Counted from the stretch's first letter, positions 8,270 through 16,161 are shown. The stretch is DNA of 35,182 nt from Arthrobacter agilis (GCF_002157505.1 NZ_NFSC01000019.1:1-35182), one strand, 5' to 3'. A program made the numbers and translations. Notes: generated by a model from the letters alone, not told the origin.

Positions 8270-9256
8270 CTAGGCTACTGGCCGCAGCTCGAAAGGAACT
8301 GCTTCGAGGGCGCTCCCAAGAGCACTGTCGACGATCAGTACGTCTACCAGCCCTCCACGGATTGCCGCACTTACCGCTTCTGCTTTGGTGCTTCCACTGG
8401 CGACGGCAACGACGGTGTTGATGCCTTTGAGATCGTCCAGATCCAGGGAGATAATCCGCCGATTGATTGAGAGGTCCAGCTGTTTGCCTGAACGATCGTA
8501 GAAGCGTCCGGAGATCTGCCCGACGGCGCCCAGATGCACCGCTTCCTGGACTTCGTCCTCGGATGCGCCGGCCCGCTGGAGGAAAAGGTTCGAGCTGTCC
8601 TTTCCATACTCTCCGATGCCCAGAACCGCAACATCCGACGTTCTCGCTAGAGCGAGGGCATTCGCGACCTGCTCGGTCTGGACGAGTGCCGCAGCCGCGG
8701 CCTCATCTTGGGTAGTAGCGGGAGCATTGAAGTACCGGTATCGTCCGCCGAGCTTCTCGGCGAGATTACGTACCAGGTCATGTCCGGAAAATCGGGAATC
8801 GATACTGAGTTCGCCTGCGAGCTGGACGACCTCCACGTCCACCCGACGGTTGAAGTGAGCACTGTCGACCATTGCCTCGACAGTGCTACCCCAACACAAG
8901 CCGAGGGTCTGTCCGTCCTGAAGGTTCTTGTCCAGCCAATCACAGCCGGCCTGGCCGACGGCGAGCAGCCCATGGCTGGCCGTGCCTACCCCGGTTTCAC
9001 GTCCCGGTACGACGATCACTTCGGAGAGACCCTCCTCGGAGAATCTAGCGAGCAGCCGTTGTTCCAGTGCAGGGTCCCGATTCAAGGGATACGCGATTTC
9101 GAACTTCACAATGTACTGCTCGCGAGCTGCCGTCAGCATCCGGGAGACGTTCGACCGGGTCACCCCCAGCTGCTTCGCTACCTCCATCTGGGAGAGGCCC
9201 TGAACGTAGTACAGGAAGGCAGCGTGCGCCAGCCTCTCTGCGCTTAGCCTGACCAT
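8270..9256 (-). CDS. SorC-family sugar-responsive transcriptional regulator
   Basis: This is a 328-residue protein. An N-terminal helix-turn-helix (LSQMEVAKQLGVTRSNVSRMLTAA, about residues 21-44) is followed by a SorC sugar-phosphate-binding domain with the family blocks LGLCWGSTVEAMVD, DVAVLGIGEYG, GAVGQISGRFYD and VVAVASGSTKAEAVSAAIRGGLVDVLIVD. Family members bind phosphorylated sugars or polyols (for example SorC, DeoR and the erythritol regulator EryD). I chose ATG at 9256 because GGGGAG lies five bases before it; a GTG at 9274 is the alternative. Two operator copies lie about 85-110 bp upstream of its start. It sits between the two catabolic operons and is the only regulator in this part of the window, so it is the obvious candidate to read the shared operators. 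Confidence 0.88.
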   Translation of the reverse strand: MVRLSAERLAHAAFLYYVQGLSQMEVAKQLGVTRSNVSRMLTAAREQYIVKFEIAYPLNRDPALEQRLLARFSEEGLSEVIVVPGRETGVGTASHGLLAVGQAGCDWLDKNLQDGQTLGLCWGSTVEAMVDSAHFNRRVDVEVVQLAGELSIDSRFSGHDLVRNLAEKLGGRYRYFNAPATTQDEAAAAALVQTEQVANALALARTSDVAVLGIGEYGKDSSNLFLQRAGASEDEVQEAVHLGAVGQISGRFYDRSGKQLDLSINRRIISLDLDDLKGINTVVAVASGSTKAEAVSAAIRGGLVDVLIVDSALGSALEAVPFELRPVA

Positions 9257-9304
9257 ACTGCTCCCCACCGGCACGTACAGCGTGCCACGCCTACATCGTC
9301 CTCA

Positions 9305-9332
9305 ATGATATCGGCTGTAATCCAGTTCACAA
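9305..9332 (-). promoter_or_regulatory. Possible promoter of the SorC-family regulator gene
   Basis: On the minus strand TTGTGA (9332-9327) and TATCAT (9310-9305) are 16 bases apart, placing a start near 9298 and a leader of ~40 bases. The operator pair at 9340-9364 lies just upstream of the -35 box, a position more typical of activation or of repression by looping than of direct blocking. Confidence 0.35.
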
Positions 9333-9339
9333 CAGCAAC

Positions 9340-9351
9340 TCACCGACGTGA
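9340..9351. promoter_or_regulatory. Operator TCAC-N4-GTGA upstream of the regulator, site 1
   Basis: Perfect half-sites around CGAC. It starts 13 bp before the next copy, one base separating the two 12-mers, which is closer than the 18-bp offset at the other promoters. Confidence 0.65.
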
Positions 9352-9352
9352 C

Positions 9353-9364
9353 TCACATTCGTGA
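9353..9364. promoter_or_regulatory. Operator TCAC-N4-GTGA upstream of the regulator, site 2
   Basis: Perfect half-sites around ATTC, beside site 1. It lies in the gap between the second kinase gene and the regulator gene, consistent with autoregulation. Confidence 0.65.
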
Positions 9365-9585
9365 CTTCACTCGGGGACGTGGCTCTGCCCGCTCGTCCCG
9401 ATCATCCATGGAGCTGGAACAAACACCGCCCTGCATCCCGCCGCGGTCTGTTTACCGACAAGTAGCAGGCCCGGCCGGACGTGCCGTTCGGTGGCACGCC
9501 GAAGCATGGGACACGCTGGGCATTGCGCTGCGTCATCGTCGAGCTGGCAGCTTCAGGCGCTGGCTACCACGCCAACCGAGATCGA
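9365..9585. other. Non-coding stretch downstream of the second kinase
   Basis: This is the rest of the 329-bp gap between the kinase stop and the regulator. I see no recognisable coding sequence. A short inverted repeat (CGTGCC / GGCACG, 9480-9498, 7-base loop) could be a weak terminator for the kinase operon. Confidence 0.4.
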
Positions 9586-11049
9586 TCAGTTCAGGTTGAG
9601 CGCGATGAGCTCTTTCCAGTGAGAAAACCCCTCCAGTGCATAGGATCCGTGATCCGAGGGGTGGAAGTAGTCTGTTGGGCCAGTGACTGCCGGGTCGGCT
9701 GAAACATTCCTTCCAAGTGTTCGGAGGGCAACGCGGGCCGCTCCCAGAGCCGTGAGCTCACGGTTGGGTGGCCGAACGATGGTTCCGGCCGTGAGGTCTG
9801 CGAGTAGCTGGCACAGGTAGTTGTTTGCGGCTCCGCCTCCGTCGACGGATAAGGATTCCGCTTCATGCGAGCCGGGAATTGCTCTAACGAGGTCGAACGC
9901 CTGAAAAGCCATGCTTTCGATTCCTGCCCGCATAAGGTCCGCTGGGCCGGAGTCCATGAGCAGTCCGTTGATCATCGCTCCTGATCCTTTCGCCCATGTT
10001 GGTGCGCCCAGCTCGGTGAACGAGGGCACCACATAGACTCGCCGACCCGCCGGAAGTTCGCTCCGTTCCGGCTCGCTGGTGGGCTCGAGTGGAATGGAGA
10101 GGACACGGGAGAGCCATGACATTGTGTACCCACAGTGAAAAGCCGACCCCTCCATCTCGTACACGGCGCCGCCCTCCGGCGTGGACCAGGCAACCGAGGT
10201 GACGAGTCCTTCTGCCCTCGAAGACATCTCGCCGAGATTGGTGCTGACGACGCACGAGGTGCCAAACGTGGCTTTTGCTTCACCTGAGCGGTCGCAGCCG
10301 TGGCCGAGCAGGGACGCCTGCTGATCTCCGATCATGCCAGTAATCGGCAGGCGGTAGCCGGTGCGTCCCGGGTCGGTATACCCGAAATGTGAGGACGTCG
10401 GCCGGATTTCCGGCAGCGCTGCGCGGGGTATGCCGAGGGCCTCGGGAAGCTGGTCGTCCCAGGTAAGCGCATCGAGGTTCAGGAGTTGGTATCGCGAGGC
10501 GTTGGACATGTCGGTGGCGTGTACGGCACCTCCGGTCAAGGAATAGAGCAGCCAGGAATCGATGGTTCCCACAGCGAGTTTGCCGGCTGTTGCCATGCGT
10601 GCCAGGTCGGGTCGTTCATTGAGCAGCCACGCGACTTTCGAACCGAAGAAGAATGTGTGGTTAGTGAGCCCTGTTCTTTCCCGGATCAGGGGCGTCAGTC
10701 CGTCGTGGTCCCACCGGGCGACGATGTTCTGGCTCTGCTGGGACATCCACATGATGCCGTCGTGGACAGGAAGGCCGGTGTCGCGGGACCACGCAATTGC
10801 TGACTCCCGCATGTTGGTGATGCCGATGCACAACGGTGGCTCCTCGCAGCGTGCGAGGGCCGAGCGTAGAACGCGGATGGTCGCCGCAACAACTTCAAGA
10901 GGGTCAATCTCAATCTGCTGCGGCCCCTTGACCTTCAATGTCAGTTTCTCCGACCCTCCAACTTCGTACCGTCCGGTTTCCGGGTCGACGATGAGACAGC
11001 GCACGGACTGGGTTCCGCAGTCGATGGCTAATACCTGGGGGTGACCCAC
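9586..11049 (-). CDS. FGGY-family kinase, glycerol-kinase-like
   Basis: This 487-residue protein has the GlpK-like FGGY layout. Phosphate loop 1 is LAIDCGTQSVRCLIVD (residues ~6-21). The block SNASRYQLLNLDALTWDDQL, then EALGIPRAALPEI and ITGMIGDQQASLLG, is characteristic of glycerol-kinase relatives, and phosphate loop 2 is ATFGTSC. C-terminal marks are SVDGGGAANNYLCQLLADLTG-like and ELTALGAARVA. The substrate may be glycerol or a longer polyol; the cluster composition (GlpD-like dehydrogenase, SorC regulator) resembles erythritol loci, but this is inference. I chose GTG at 11049, with AAGGGAG six bases upstream. Longer in-frame readings start inside an upstream stem-loop and lack a ribosome site. 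Last gene of the glpD-like operon. Confidence 0.86.
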   Translation of the reverse strand: MGHPQVLAIDCGTQSVRCLIVDPETGRYEVGGSEKLTLKVKGPQQIEIDPLEVVAATIRVLRSALARCEEPPLCIGITNMRESAIAWSRDTGLPVHDGIMWMSQQSQNIVARWDHDGLTPLIRERTGLTNHTFFFGSKVAWLLNERPDLARMATAGKLAVGTIDSWLLYSLTGGAVHATDMSNASRYQLLNLDALTWDDQLPEALGIPRAALPEIRPTSSHFGYTDPGRTGYRLPITGMIGDQQASLLGHGCDRSGEAKATFGTSCVVSTNLGEMSSRAEGLVTSVAWSTPEGGAVYEMEGSAFHCGYTMSWLSRVLSIPLEPTSEPERSELPAGRRVYVVPSFTELGAPTWAKGSGAMINGLLMDSGPADLMRAGIESMAFQAFDLVRAIPGSHEAESLSVDGGGAANNYLCQLLADLTAGTIVRPPNRELTALGAARVALRTLGRNVSADPAVTGPTDYFHPSDHGSYALEGFSHWKELIALNLN

Positions 11050-11075
11050 AATGTGCTCCCTTGCACTGAGTGATG

Positions 11076-11110
11076 GTTTGCGTCCCTGCTTCATCAGCAG
11101 GGACGCAAAC
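11076..11110 (-). terminator. Perfect 14-bp stem-loop between lipoyl-protein and kinase genes
   Basis: Arms GTTTGCGTCCCTGC (11076-11089) and its exact complement (11097-11110) enclose a 7-base loop TTCATCA. It fills the intercistronic space, starting 20 bp after the lipoyl-protein stop and ending 26 bp before the kinase GTG. There is no T-run on the minus strand. It could be a partial terminator or an mRNA-processing or stabilising element that lowers kinase output relative to the four genes before it. Confidence 0.65.
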
Positions 11111-11130
11111 CAGAGCACGTGTACGCTGCC

Positions 11131-11388
11131 TTATTCGGTAGGGACCGACTCCCCGGGCTCACCGATATAGGCAATGACCGTTCCCGCGTTCACCGTGGTT
11201 TCCGCTTCACAGACGATCTTCAGCAAAACGCCGTCGGCTACGCATTCGACCTCCAGCTCGGCTTTGTCGGTTTCCACGTTCAACAGGGGCTGGCCCATTT
11301 CGACCTCGTCGCCTTCTTTGACCAGCCATTCCAGGATGTGCGCTTCTTCACTTGTCTGACCGAGGGCCGGCATGATGATGGCTTCCAC
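11131..11388 (-). CDS. Free-standing lipoyl carrier protein (detached E2 lipoyl domain)
   Basis: This 85-residue protein is a complete biotinyl/lipoyl domain and nothing else. Landmarks are the opening IIMPALGQTSEEAHILEWLV, the conserved KEGD-x-V, the modification site E-T-D-K-A-E-L-E-V with the predicted lipoyl-lysine K42, and the closing V-x-A-G-T-V-I-A-Y-I. Lipoyl domains shuttle the acyl group and electrons between E1, E2 and E3; in most complexes the domain is the N-terminal part of E2. Here the E2 gene, 8 kb away, lacks it. Start is GTG at 11388 with AAGGAG seven bases upstream, 4 bp after the E1 stop. It resembles E2 lipoyl domains more than GcvH, which is ~125 residues. Confidence 0.9.
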   Translation of the reverse strand: MEAIIMPALGQTSEEAHILEWLVKEGDEVEMGQPLLNVETDKAELEVECVADGVLLKIVCEAETTVNAGTVIAYIGEPGESVPTE

Positions 11389-11392
11389 AGTG

Positions 11393-13480
11393 TCACTCCT
11401 TGTCGGATCGTGTGTGGTCCGGGGACAGGATGTCCCGGACAGCTGTCTCGAGGTGTTCTGCGAGAGGCAGAACCGCAGCTTCCAGAGGCGGAGAAAACGG
11501 CATGGGGATGTCCCTGCTGGCCACCCGGCGGACGGGTGCTTTGAGGTCCGCAAACAGCTCATCCGAGACCCTGGCGCTGACTTCTGCACCCCAGCCGCCG
11601 GTCAGATGCGCTTCGTGCGCAATGACCAATCTGCCTGTTCGCCTGACGCTCTCCATGACTGTTCCCCAGTCGAAGGGGGAAAGCCACACGGGGTCGATGA
11701 CTTCCAGTTCAATTCCCTCGGCCGAAAGCTTCTCGGCAAGTTCAAGGGCTTTGTACAGTTCGGTGAAAGTCGCAACAATTGTCGCGTCCTTTCCTCTGCG
11801 GCGAACACGCGCCTGCCCAACGGGCAGGACGAAGTTCTCCTCCGGAACATAGGCCCTGGTGTTGATGGACCCGGCTTCCTGGCGCTTTTTTGCCCCGTAG
11901 AGCAGCTTGTGTTCGAAGACCATGACCGGGTCATCGTCCCGGATGGCGGCAGTGAGAGCGCCCTTGGCCGTGTACGGATCCGAGATGCACAGTACCTTGA
12001 TGCCCGGTACGTGCATGAAGAAACTTTCAGGGTGCTGCGCATGCTGGGCACCTCGTTGGGTTGCACCAACAGGACAGCGCAGGACCATCGGAATGGTCAG
12101 TTTCCCGTTGGACATGTATCGCTGCTTCGCAGCTTCATTGACGAGCTCATCCATCGCTTCGAAAACGAAGTCTGCGTATTGAAGATCCGGCACAGTGCGC
12201 AGACCGCCGATGGCCGCACCGACGGCGGCACCGATGATTGCTTTTTCGCTGATCGGAGTGTCGATGACCCGGTGACGACCGTAATCCTCGGCGAGCCCCT
12301 GATAGACGCCGAATGCGCCGCCGAACCCGCCCGGTACACCGATGTCCTCGCCCAGCAGTACCAGGGACTGATCGGTACCGAGTTCGCTGTGCAGGGTCTC
12401 CCTAATGGAATCAGCGATAGTGATGTACCGGTCCTCGTCCGGTCCTTCTTCAAGGGGGCCGGCGCCTTCGACCTTCTGGGGCGGATTGCCGAAGATAATG
12501 TTCGGGGCGAGGGCTGCGACCGGATCGGGCCACGGTGCCTGCTGGGCGTGCTTGAGAGCTTCGGCGATGCGCTTCTTGGCCCGTTTGGTCGCTTCCTTCA
12601 CCTGATCCTCAGACGCAATGCCTTCATCGACGATTGCGGCACCGAAGGTCTTGATCGGGTCCTTCGCCGTCCAAATCGCTTCTTCGTCCTTGGTCCGGTA
12701 ACCCCTTGCGTCGCCTCGACTGTGGCCCACGTAACGGTATGTGAGGAACTCGAGCAGGACGGGGCCCTTACCGCTCCTGGCGGTCAGCAGAGCGCGTTCG
12801 GTGGCCTCCCGAACAGCTCTGATGTCCATTCCGTCGGCCTGCTCGGAAGGAATTCCGTAGGCCGCGCCCCTGGAAGCGACGTTGATGTTCCGGGTAGTTT
12901 CGTGGAACGGTGTGGACGCTCCGTACATGTTGTTTTCACATACGAAGATCACGGGAAGGTTGAAAGCGGCCGCATAGTTCACGCCCTCATGGAAAGCGCC
13001 TTCGTTGACTGCTCCGTCGCCGAAGAAGCAGACCACGACGTTGTCTGTTTCCTTGTACTTAAGGGCGTGTGCAAGCCCGGGAGCGATGGTGATGCCGCCG
13101 CCAACTATGGCGATCGATGGAAGGATCCCCAGGGCCGGATCGCCCAGGTGCATCGAACCACCGCGTCCACCCAGGCAGCCGGTTTCACGGCCATAGATCT
13201 CAGCCATTCCTGCTGCAGGATCCAGACCCTTGGCGAGGGCGTGGCCGTGCGGCCGGTGCGTGGAAGTGATCCAATCCTCGGTCCGCAGCAGCGAGCAAAC
13301 ACCCACTGCCACCGCCTCCTGCCCCTGCGACTGGTGCAGTGTTCCGGGGATCTCCCCCTGCAGGTAACGCAGGTAGGCGGTTTGTTCAAACTGCCGGATG
13401 AGGACCATTTCCTCGAGGAGGTGAAGACTCTCCTCCGCGCTCAGCGCATCTTGTTGCAGAGTGTTCGTTGACTGTGACAT
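11393..13480 (-). CDS. Fused alpha/beta E1 of a thiamine-diphosphate 2-oxoacid or acetoin-type dehydrogenase
   Basis: This 695-residue protein carries the alpha subunit (~1-325) and beta subunit (~345-695) in one chain. The alpha half has HRPHGH (75-80) and the thiamine-diphosphate/Mg motif from GDGAVNEG (154) to NN (183-184). The beta half opens with SIRETLHSE, then LGEDIG, GGFGGAFGVYQGL and the TPISE block. Members decarboxylate 2-oxo acids, or cleave acetoin-like alpha-ketols, passing the acyl unit to a lipoyl group. Typical E1alpha and E1beta are separate proteins of ~325-370 and ~325-340 residues; fusions of this kind also exist. The gene overlaps the aldolase-like stop by one base (TGATG), implying coupled translation, and the lipoyl carrier follows directly. 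Substrate unknown. Confidence 0.9.
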   Translation of the reverse strand: MSQSTNTLQQDALSAEESLHLLEEMVLIRQFEQTAYLRYLQGEIPGTLHQSQGQEAVAVGVCSLLRTEDWITSTHRPHGHALAKGLDPAAGMAEIYGRETGCLGGRGGSMHLGDPALGILPSIAIVGGGITIAPGLAHALKYKETDNVVVCFFGDGAVNEGAFHEGVNYAAAFNLPVIFVCENNMYGASTPFHETTRNINVASRGAAYGIPSEQADGMDIRAVREATERALLTARSGKGPVLLEFLTYRYVGHSRGDARGYRTKDEEAIWTAKDPIKTFGAAIVDEGIASEDQVKEATKRAKKRIAEALKHAQQAPWPDPVAALAPNIIFGNPPQKVEGAGPLEEGPDEDRYITIADSIRETLHSELGTDQSLVLLGEDIGVPGGFGGAFGVYQGLAEDYGRHRVIDTPISEKAIIGAAVGAAIGGLRTVPDLQYADFVFEAMDELVNEAAKQRYMSNGKLTIPMVLRCPVGATQRGAQHAQHPESFFMHVPGIKVLCISDPYTAKGALTAAIRDDDPVMVFEHKLLYGAKKRQEAGSINTRAYVPEENFVLPVGQARVRRRGKDATIVATFTELYKALELAEKLSAEGIELEVIDPVWLSPFDWGTVMESVRRTGRLVIAHEAHLTGGWGAEVSARVSDELFADLKAPVRRVASRDIPMPFSPPLEAAVLPLAEHLETAVRDILSPDHTRSDKE

Positions 13481-14376
13481 CAGCGGCCAGCCTGACCGGT
13501 AGAGCCGAAGACGTCCATGAGCCGTTGGATTTCCCTGGTGAGAGCTACCCCTGCGCGGGAGTTGGCATCGCCTTCGAACCGTGACCCGAAAACGAGGTTC
13601 GGGTCCTCGACCGGGCGGCCCAATTCGGCGACGAGTGCCTGACCGAATACATGCTTGAGCTTGGTGCCGACGTTAACCTTGGTAATGCCCGCCTCCACGG
13701 CCTGGCGGGTCTGTTCGTCGGGCGTACCGGATCCTCCATGGAGGACGAGGGGCACGTCCACGGTGTTGCCGATCTCCTTGATGAGGTCGACCTGAACCGT
13801 CGGCACATGCCCTCCGGTAACGAAGTGGACGTTCCCGACAGCAACGGCGAGGCAGTCCACGCCCGTCTCACGCACGAAAAGTTCCGCGGCTTCAGGAGTT
13901 GTGTACGATGCTCCGGCTGCGTCAAGGACACCGTCCTTGATTTCCGCCAGTGCGCCAATCTCACCCTCGACGGCGACGTTGACTGCATGGGCTGCTGCCG
14001 CCAGGGCTGCCGTATCAGCAATCAGCTTGTCCTGATCCCACCCCTGGGTGTGCATCATGACGGAGTTGAATCCGGCACCGAGGCCCCCTGCGGCCTCAGC
14101 GAAGCTGTCAGCCTCGTTGAAGAGAGTAGCGACCGGGACCTTGGTCCTGTCGGCCAGTGCGCGGCAGGCGGCACCGTAGAGCTCGATCCCGCCGGACTGC
14201 AGCCAGGTGTGATTGGACGAAAGTCCACCGATGCCGATGATGACTGGAGACCGGTTGGCTTCTGCCGCCGCGATGGTGGCTTCAAGACTGTAGATGTCCC
14301 AGGATTCGAAGTAGCCCACTGCGTAACGGTTCTTTCCTGCGTGGTCCAGAAGTTCGGGGAGGGATACGAGTGACAT
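13480..14376 (-). CDS. Class II fructose-bisphosphate-aldolase-like protein with altered active site
   Basis: This 298-residue protein matches the class II FBA/ketose-bisphosphate aldolase family in length and in four blocks: VEGEIG (136-141), GNVHF with metal-ligand-type H184, VLHGGSGTP with H213, and KVNVGT (233-238). The first metal/catalytic block, normally L-H-L-D-H-G, reads L-F-N-E-A-D (85-90). The proton-transferring Asp is therefore Glu and the adjacent zinc-ligand His is Ala. Family enzymes cleave ketose bisphosphates to glycerone phosphate and an aldehyde; with this change normal FBP cleavage is doubtful. The gene begins 3 bp after the GlpD-like stop, and E1 starts on its last base. 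It may act on a different phosphorylated ketose, or as a lyase or epimerase. Confidence 0.82.
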   Translation of the reverse strand: MSLVSLPELLDHAGKNRYAVGYFESWDIYSLEATIAAAEANRSPVIIGIGGLSSNHTWLQSGGIELYGAACRALADRTKVPVATLFNEADSFAEAAGGLGAGFNSVMMHTQGWDQDKLIADTAALAAAAHAVNVAVEGEIGALAEIKDGVLDAAGASYTTPEAAELFVRETGVDCLAVAVGNVHFVTGGHVPTVQVDLIKEIGNTVDVPLVLHGGSGTPDEQTRQAVEAGITKVNVGTKLKHVFGQALVAELGRPVEDPNLVFGSRFEGDANSRAGVALTREIQRLMDVFGSTGQAGR

Positions 14377-14379
14377 GCG

Positions 14380-16071
14380 TTAGTGCTCCGATTTCTTCGT
14401 TGATATTGGATTTGTAGCTGGATTGGATGAGTGGTCTGACATGCCTTCATAGGCACGCGGTCGGCGCTGCCGTATCCACTGCCGGTAGGCCTGGACTTCC
14501 TGTTGCACGCGCGACTCGTCCCACTGCAGTTCCCGGGCGCAGATGTCCGCCACAGCGTCTACTGCATCGAGTCCAGCGTCGTCGGACCAGGACAGCAGCA
14601 TCCGGCGGGCGACGACGTCGACAAGTGTGCGCGCGAATTCCTCACGGACCGCGAGCACCACTTCGGCTCCCACGGAGTCGTTGTGGCCGGGCAGCGATGA
14701 GGCAAGTGCTGGATCGGCGCATATAAGCTCCTCGATTTTGCGGGCGCGAACTCCGTACAGTCCGAGAAGTCGTTGAGCCGTGGGCCTGGGGAGCGTGGTG
14801 TGCTCCAAAAAGTCTTTTTGGAACTGTCTCCAATCGGCGCAGCGTGCACCTGGCAGCTTGAGGTTTTTCGTCCCTCCCGGCCTGGAGCGGAAAACCCGTC
14901 GCCAGGACGCGAGGGTTCCACGGGGCCTCGTGTGTTTCTCCACCACATTCATCGCCATTTCGCCCAGCGCTCTGTGAGTAGTCAGTTTGCCGCCGCTGAT
15001 GCTGAAGAGGTTCTTAATCCTCGGGTGGGTGCTGACGTGGTGGTTTCTGCTGACCTGGGCCGCGGACTGTGCATTAGGTGAGTAAGGAAGGGGGCGGATG
15101 CCCGATACTGTGTGCAGGACGTCCGAGCCTGATAGATGCGCCTGTGGTATGAGGGTGTTTACTTCTTGCAGCAGGTAGGTAACCTCGTCATCACTCATGA
15201 CGGCCTCAGCCGGATCGCCTTCGAAGAAGATGTCCGTTGAGCCGATGAGGTAGTTGCCGTCGGGCAGGGGAAGCACGAGGATGGCACGGCCATCACTTAC
15301 CGCCTCGTAGTGCACTCCGGTCGCCGGCGCCCCAGGGAAAGGCCCGACGGTCATATGGGAGCCTTTAGTTCCTCCGATGAGACGTCCGGTTTCCTCTTCG
15401 GAATGCGACAGCACCTTATCCACCCACGGCCCTGAAGCGTTCACCACTACCTGCGCCGACTGCATGAGGTTCCGCCCCGTGAGAGTGTCAGTGAGTCGGA
15501 CGTCCACCCCCTTCGCGGACTCGGTCAGTCCCACAACCTTCCGATGGTTGTAGACGTGCCCCCCGAAAGCGGTGACGTCGAGGGCTTGTTCGATGCAGAG
15601 CCGTTCGGCGTTGGCTACCTGGGCGTCGTAGTACAAGGCCGCACCGTACAAACCCGCAGTTTCCAGACCCGGGTACTTCTCCATGACGCCGGTTCTGGAC
15701 AGTGACGTATGCAGGGGCGTCGACTTATCGAAGGACAGTACGTCGTAGAGAAACATGCCCAGGCGCATGATGAAGCCCGAGCGCTGATTGTGGCGGTAGA
15801 ACGGAATCAAGAGCGGGAAAGGCTTCACCAGATGCGGGGCTGTCTGAAGCAACCGCTCCCGCTCACGCAGCGACTCCCGTACGAGATGAAACTCCAGGTT
15901 CTCCAGGTAGCGGATACCCCCGTGGATGAGCCGGCTTGACGTACCTGAGGTACCGGCACCGAAATCCTCCCCGTCCACGAGTGCTGTCGACCATCCTCTG
16001 GCTGCTGCTTCCCGAGCGACGGCAAGGCCGTTAACTCCACCGCCGATTACGAGAATGTCGACCGGCGTCAA
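14380..16071 (-). CDS. GlpD-like FAD-dependent polyol-phosphate dehydrogenase
   Basis: With start 16071 this is a 563-residue flavoprotein of the aerobic glycerol-3-phosphate dehydrogenase family. It shows the FAD Rossmann motif DILVIGGGVNGLAVAREAAARG at the N terminus, then G-A-G-T-S-G-T-S-S-R-L-I-H-G-G-I-R-Y-L, YYDAQVANAERL, VNASGPWVD and IKNLFSISGGKLTTHRALG; the C-terminal helical domain is present. Such enzymes oxidise glycerol-3-phosphate, or erythritol phosphate in EryB-type members, to the ketone and pass electrons to quinone. I prefer TTG at 16071 (GAGGAA nine bases upstream). The in-frame ATG at 16125 would place two operator palindromes inside the reading frame as a repeated H-x-C-E peptide, although it coincides with the predicted transcription start and could be leaderless. 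First gene of a five-gene operon. Confidence 0.87.
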   Translation of the reverse strand: MTPVDILVIGGGVNGLAVAREAAARGWSTALVDGEDFGAGTSGTSSRLIHGGIRYLENLEFHLVRESLRERERLLQTAPHLVKPFPLLIPFYRHNQRSGFIMRLGMFLYDVLSFDKSTPLHTSLSRTGVMEKYPGLETAGLYGAALYYDAQVANAERLCIEQALDVTAFGGHVYNHRKVVGLTESAKGVDVRLTDTLTGRNLMQSAQVVVNASGPWVDKVLSHSEEETGRLIGGTKGSHMTVGPFPGAPATGVHYEAVSDGRAILVLPLPDGNYLIGSTDIFFEGDPAEAVMSDDEVTYLLQEVNTLIPQAHLSGSDVLHTVSGIRPLPYSPNAQSAAQVSRNHHVSTHPRIKNLFSISGGKLTTHRALGEMAMNVVEKHTRPRGTLASWRRVFRSRPGGTKNLKLPGARCADWRQFQKDFLEHTTLPRPTAQRLLGLYGVRARKIEELICADPALASSLPGHNDSVGAEVVLAVREEFARTLVDVVARRMLLSWSDDAGLDAVDAVADICARELQWDESRVQQEVQAYRQWIRQRRPRAYEGMSDHSSNPATNPISTKKSEH

Positions 16072-16090
16072 TGCCGCAGATTCCTCATTC

Positions 16091-16102
16091 TCACAATTGT
16101 GC
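16091..16102. promoter_or_regulatory. Operator-like TCAC-N4-GTGC before the GlpD-like gene
   Basis: TCACAATTGTGC differs from the locus operator only in its last base; its inner ten bases are a perfect palindrome. It begins exactly 18 bp from the perfect copy at 16109, repeating the geometry of the importer promoter. Confidence 0.6.
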
Positions 16103-16108
16103 GCTTGC

Positions 16109-16120
16109 TCACATATGTGA
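16109..16120. promoter_or_regulatory. Operator TCACATATGTGA between the divergent operons
   Basis: Perfect 12-bp palindrome, including the four central bases. It lies just downstream of the minus-strand promoter of the GlpD-like operon, and within the region that must also hold the promoter of the plus-strand operon. One protein bound here could control both. Confidence 0.72.
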
Positions 16121-16131
16121 TTCATAGGTAG

Positions 16132-16161
16132 AGTATGACGTAGATCACGAAGACCTGTCAA
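16132..16161 (-). promoter_or_regulatory. Promoter of the GlpD-like/E1/lipoyl operon
   Basis: On the minus strand TTGACA (16161-16156) and CATACT (16137-16132) are 18 bases apart. The -35 box is identical to that of the importer promoter, and the operator pair follows at a similar distance. Predicted transcription start is near 16125. Confidence 0.5.

Noticed and set aside
9480..9498. Short inverted repeat after the second kinase as a firm terminator
   Set aside because: Only six paired bases and no T-run; mentioned as possible but not listed as a terminator.
11372..13471. Very long open reading (699 codons) on the plus strand opposite the fused E1 gene
   Set aside because: It is the antisense shadow of a strongly conserved E1 gene in high-GC DNA, has no family features and no sensible ribosome site.
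16091..16120. Reading the palindromes as CRP-type sites
   Set aside because: CRP half-sites are TGTGA-N6-TCACA; here the half-sites are in the opposite order (TCAC-N4-GTGA), so a different protein is expected.
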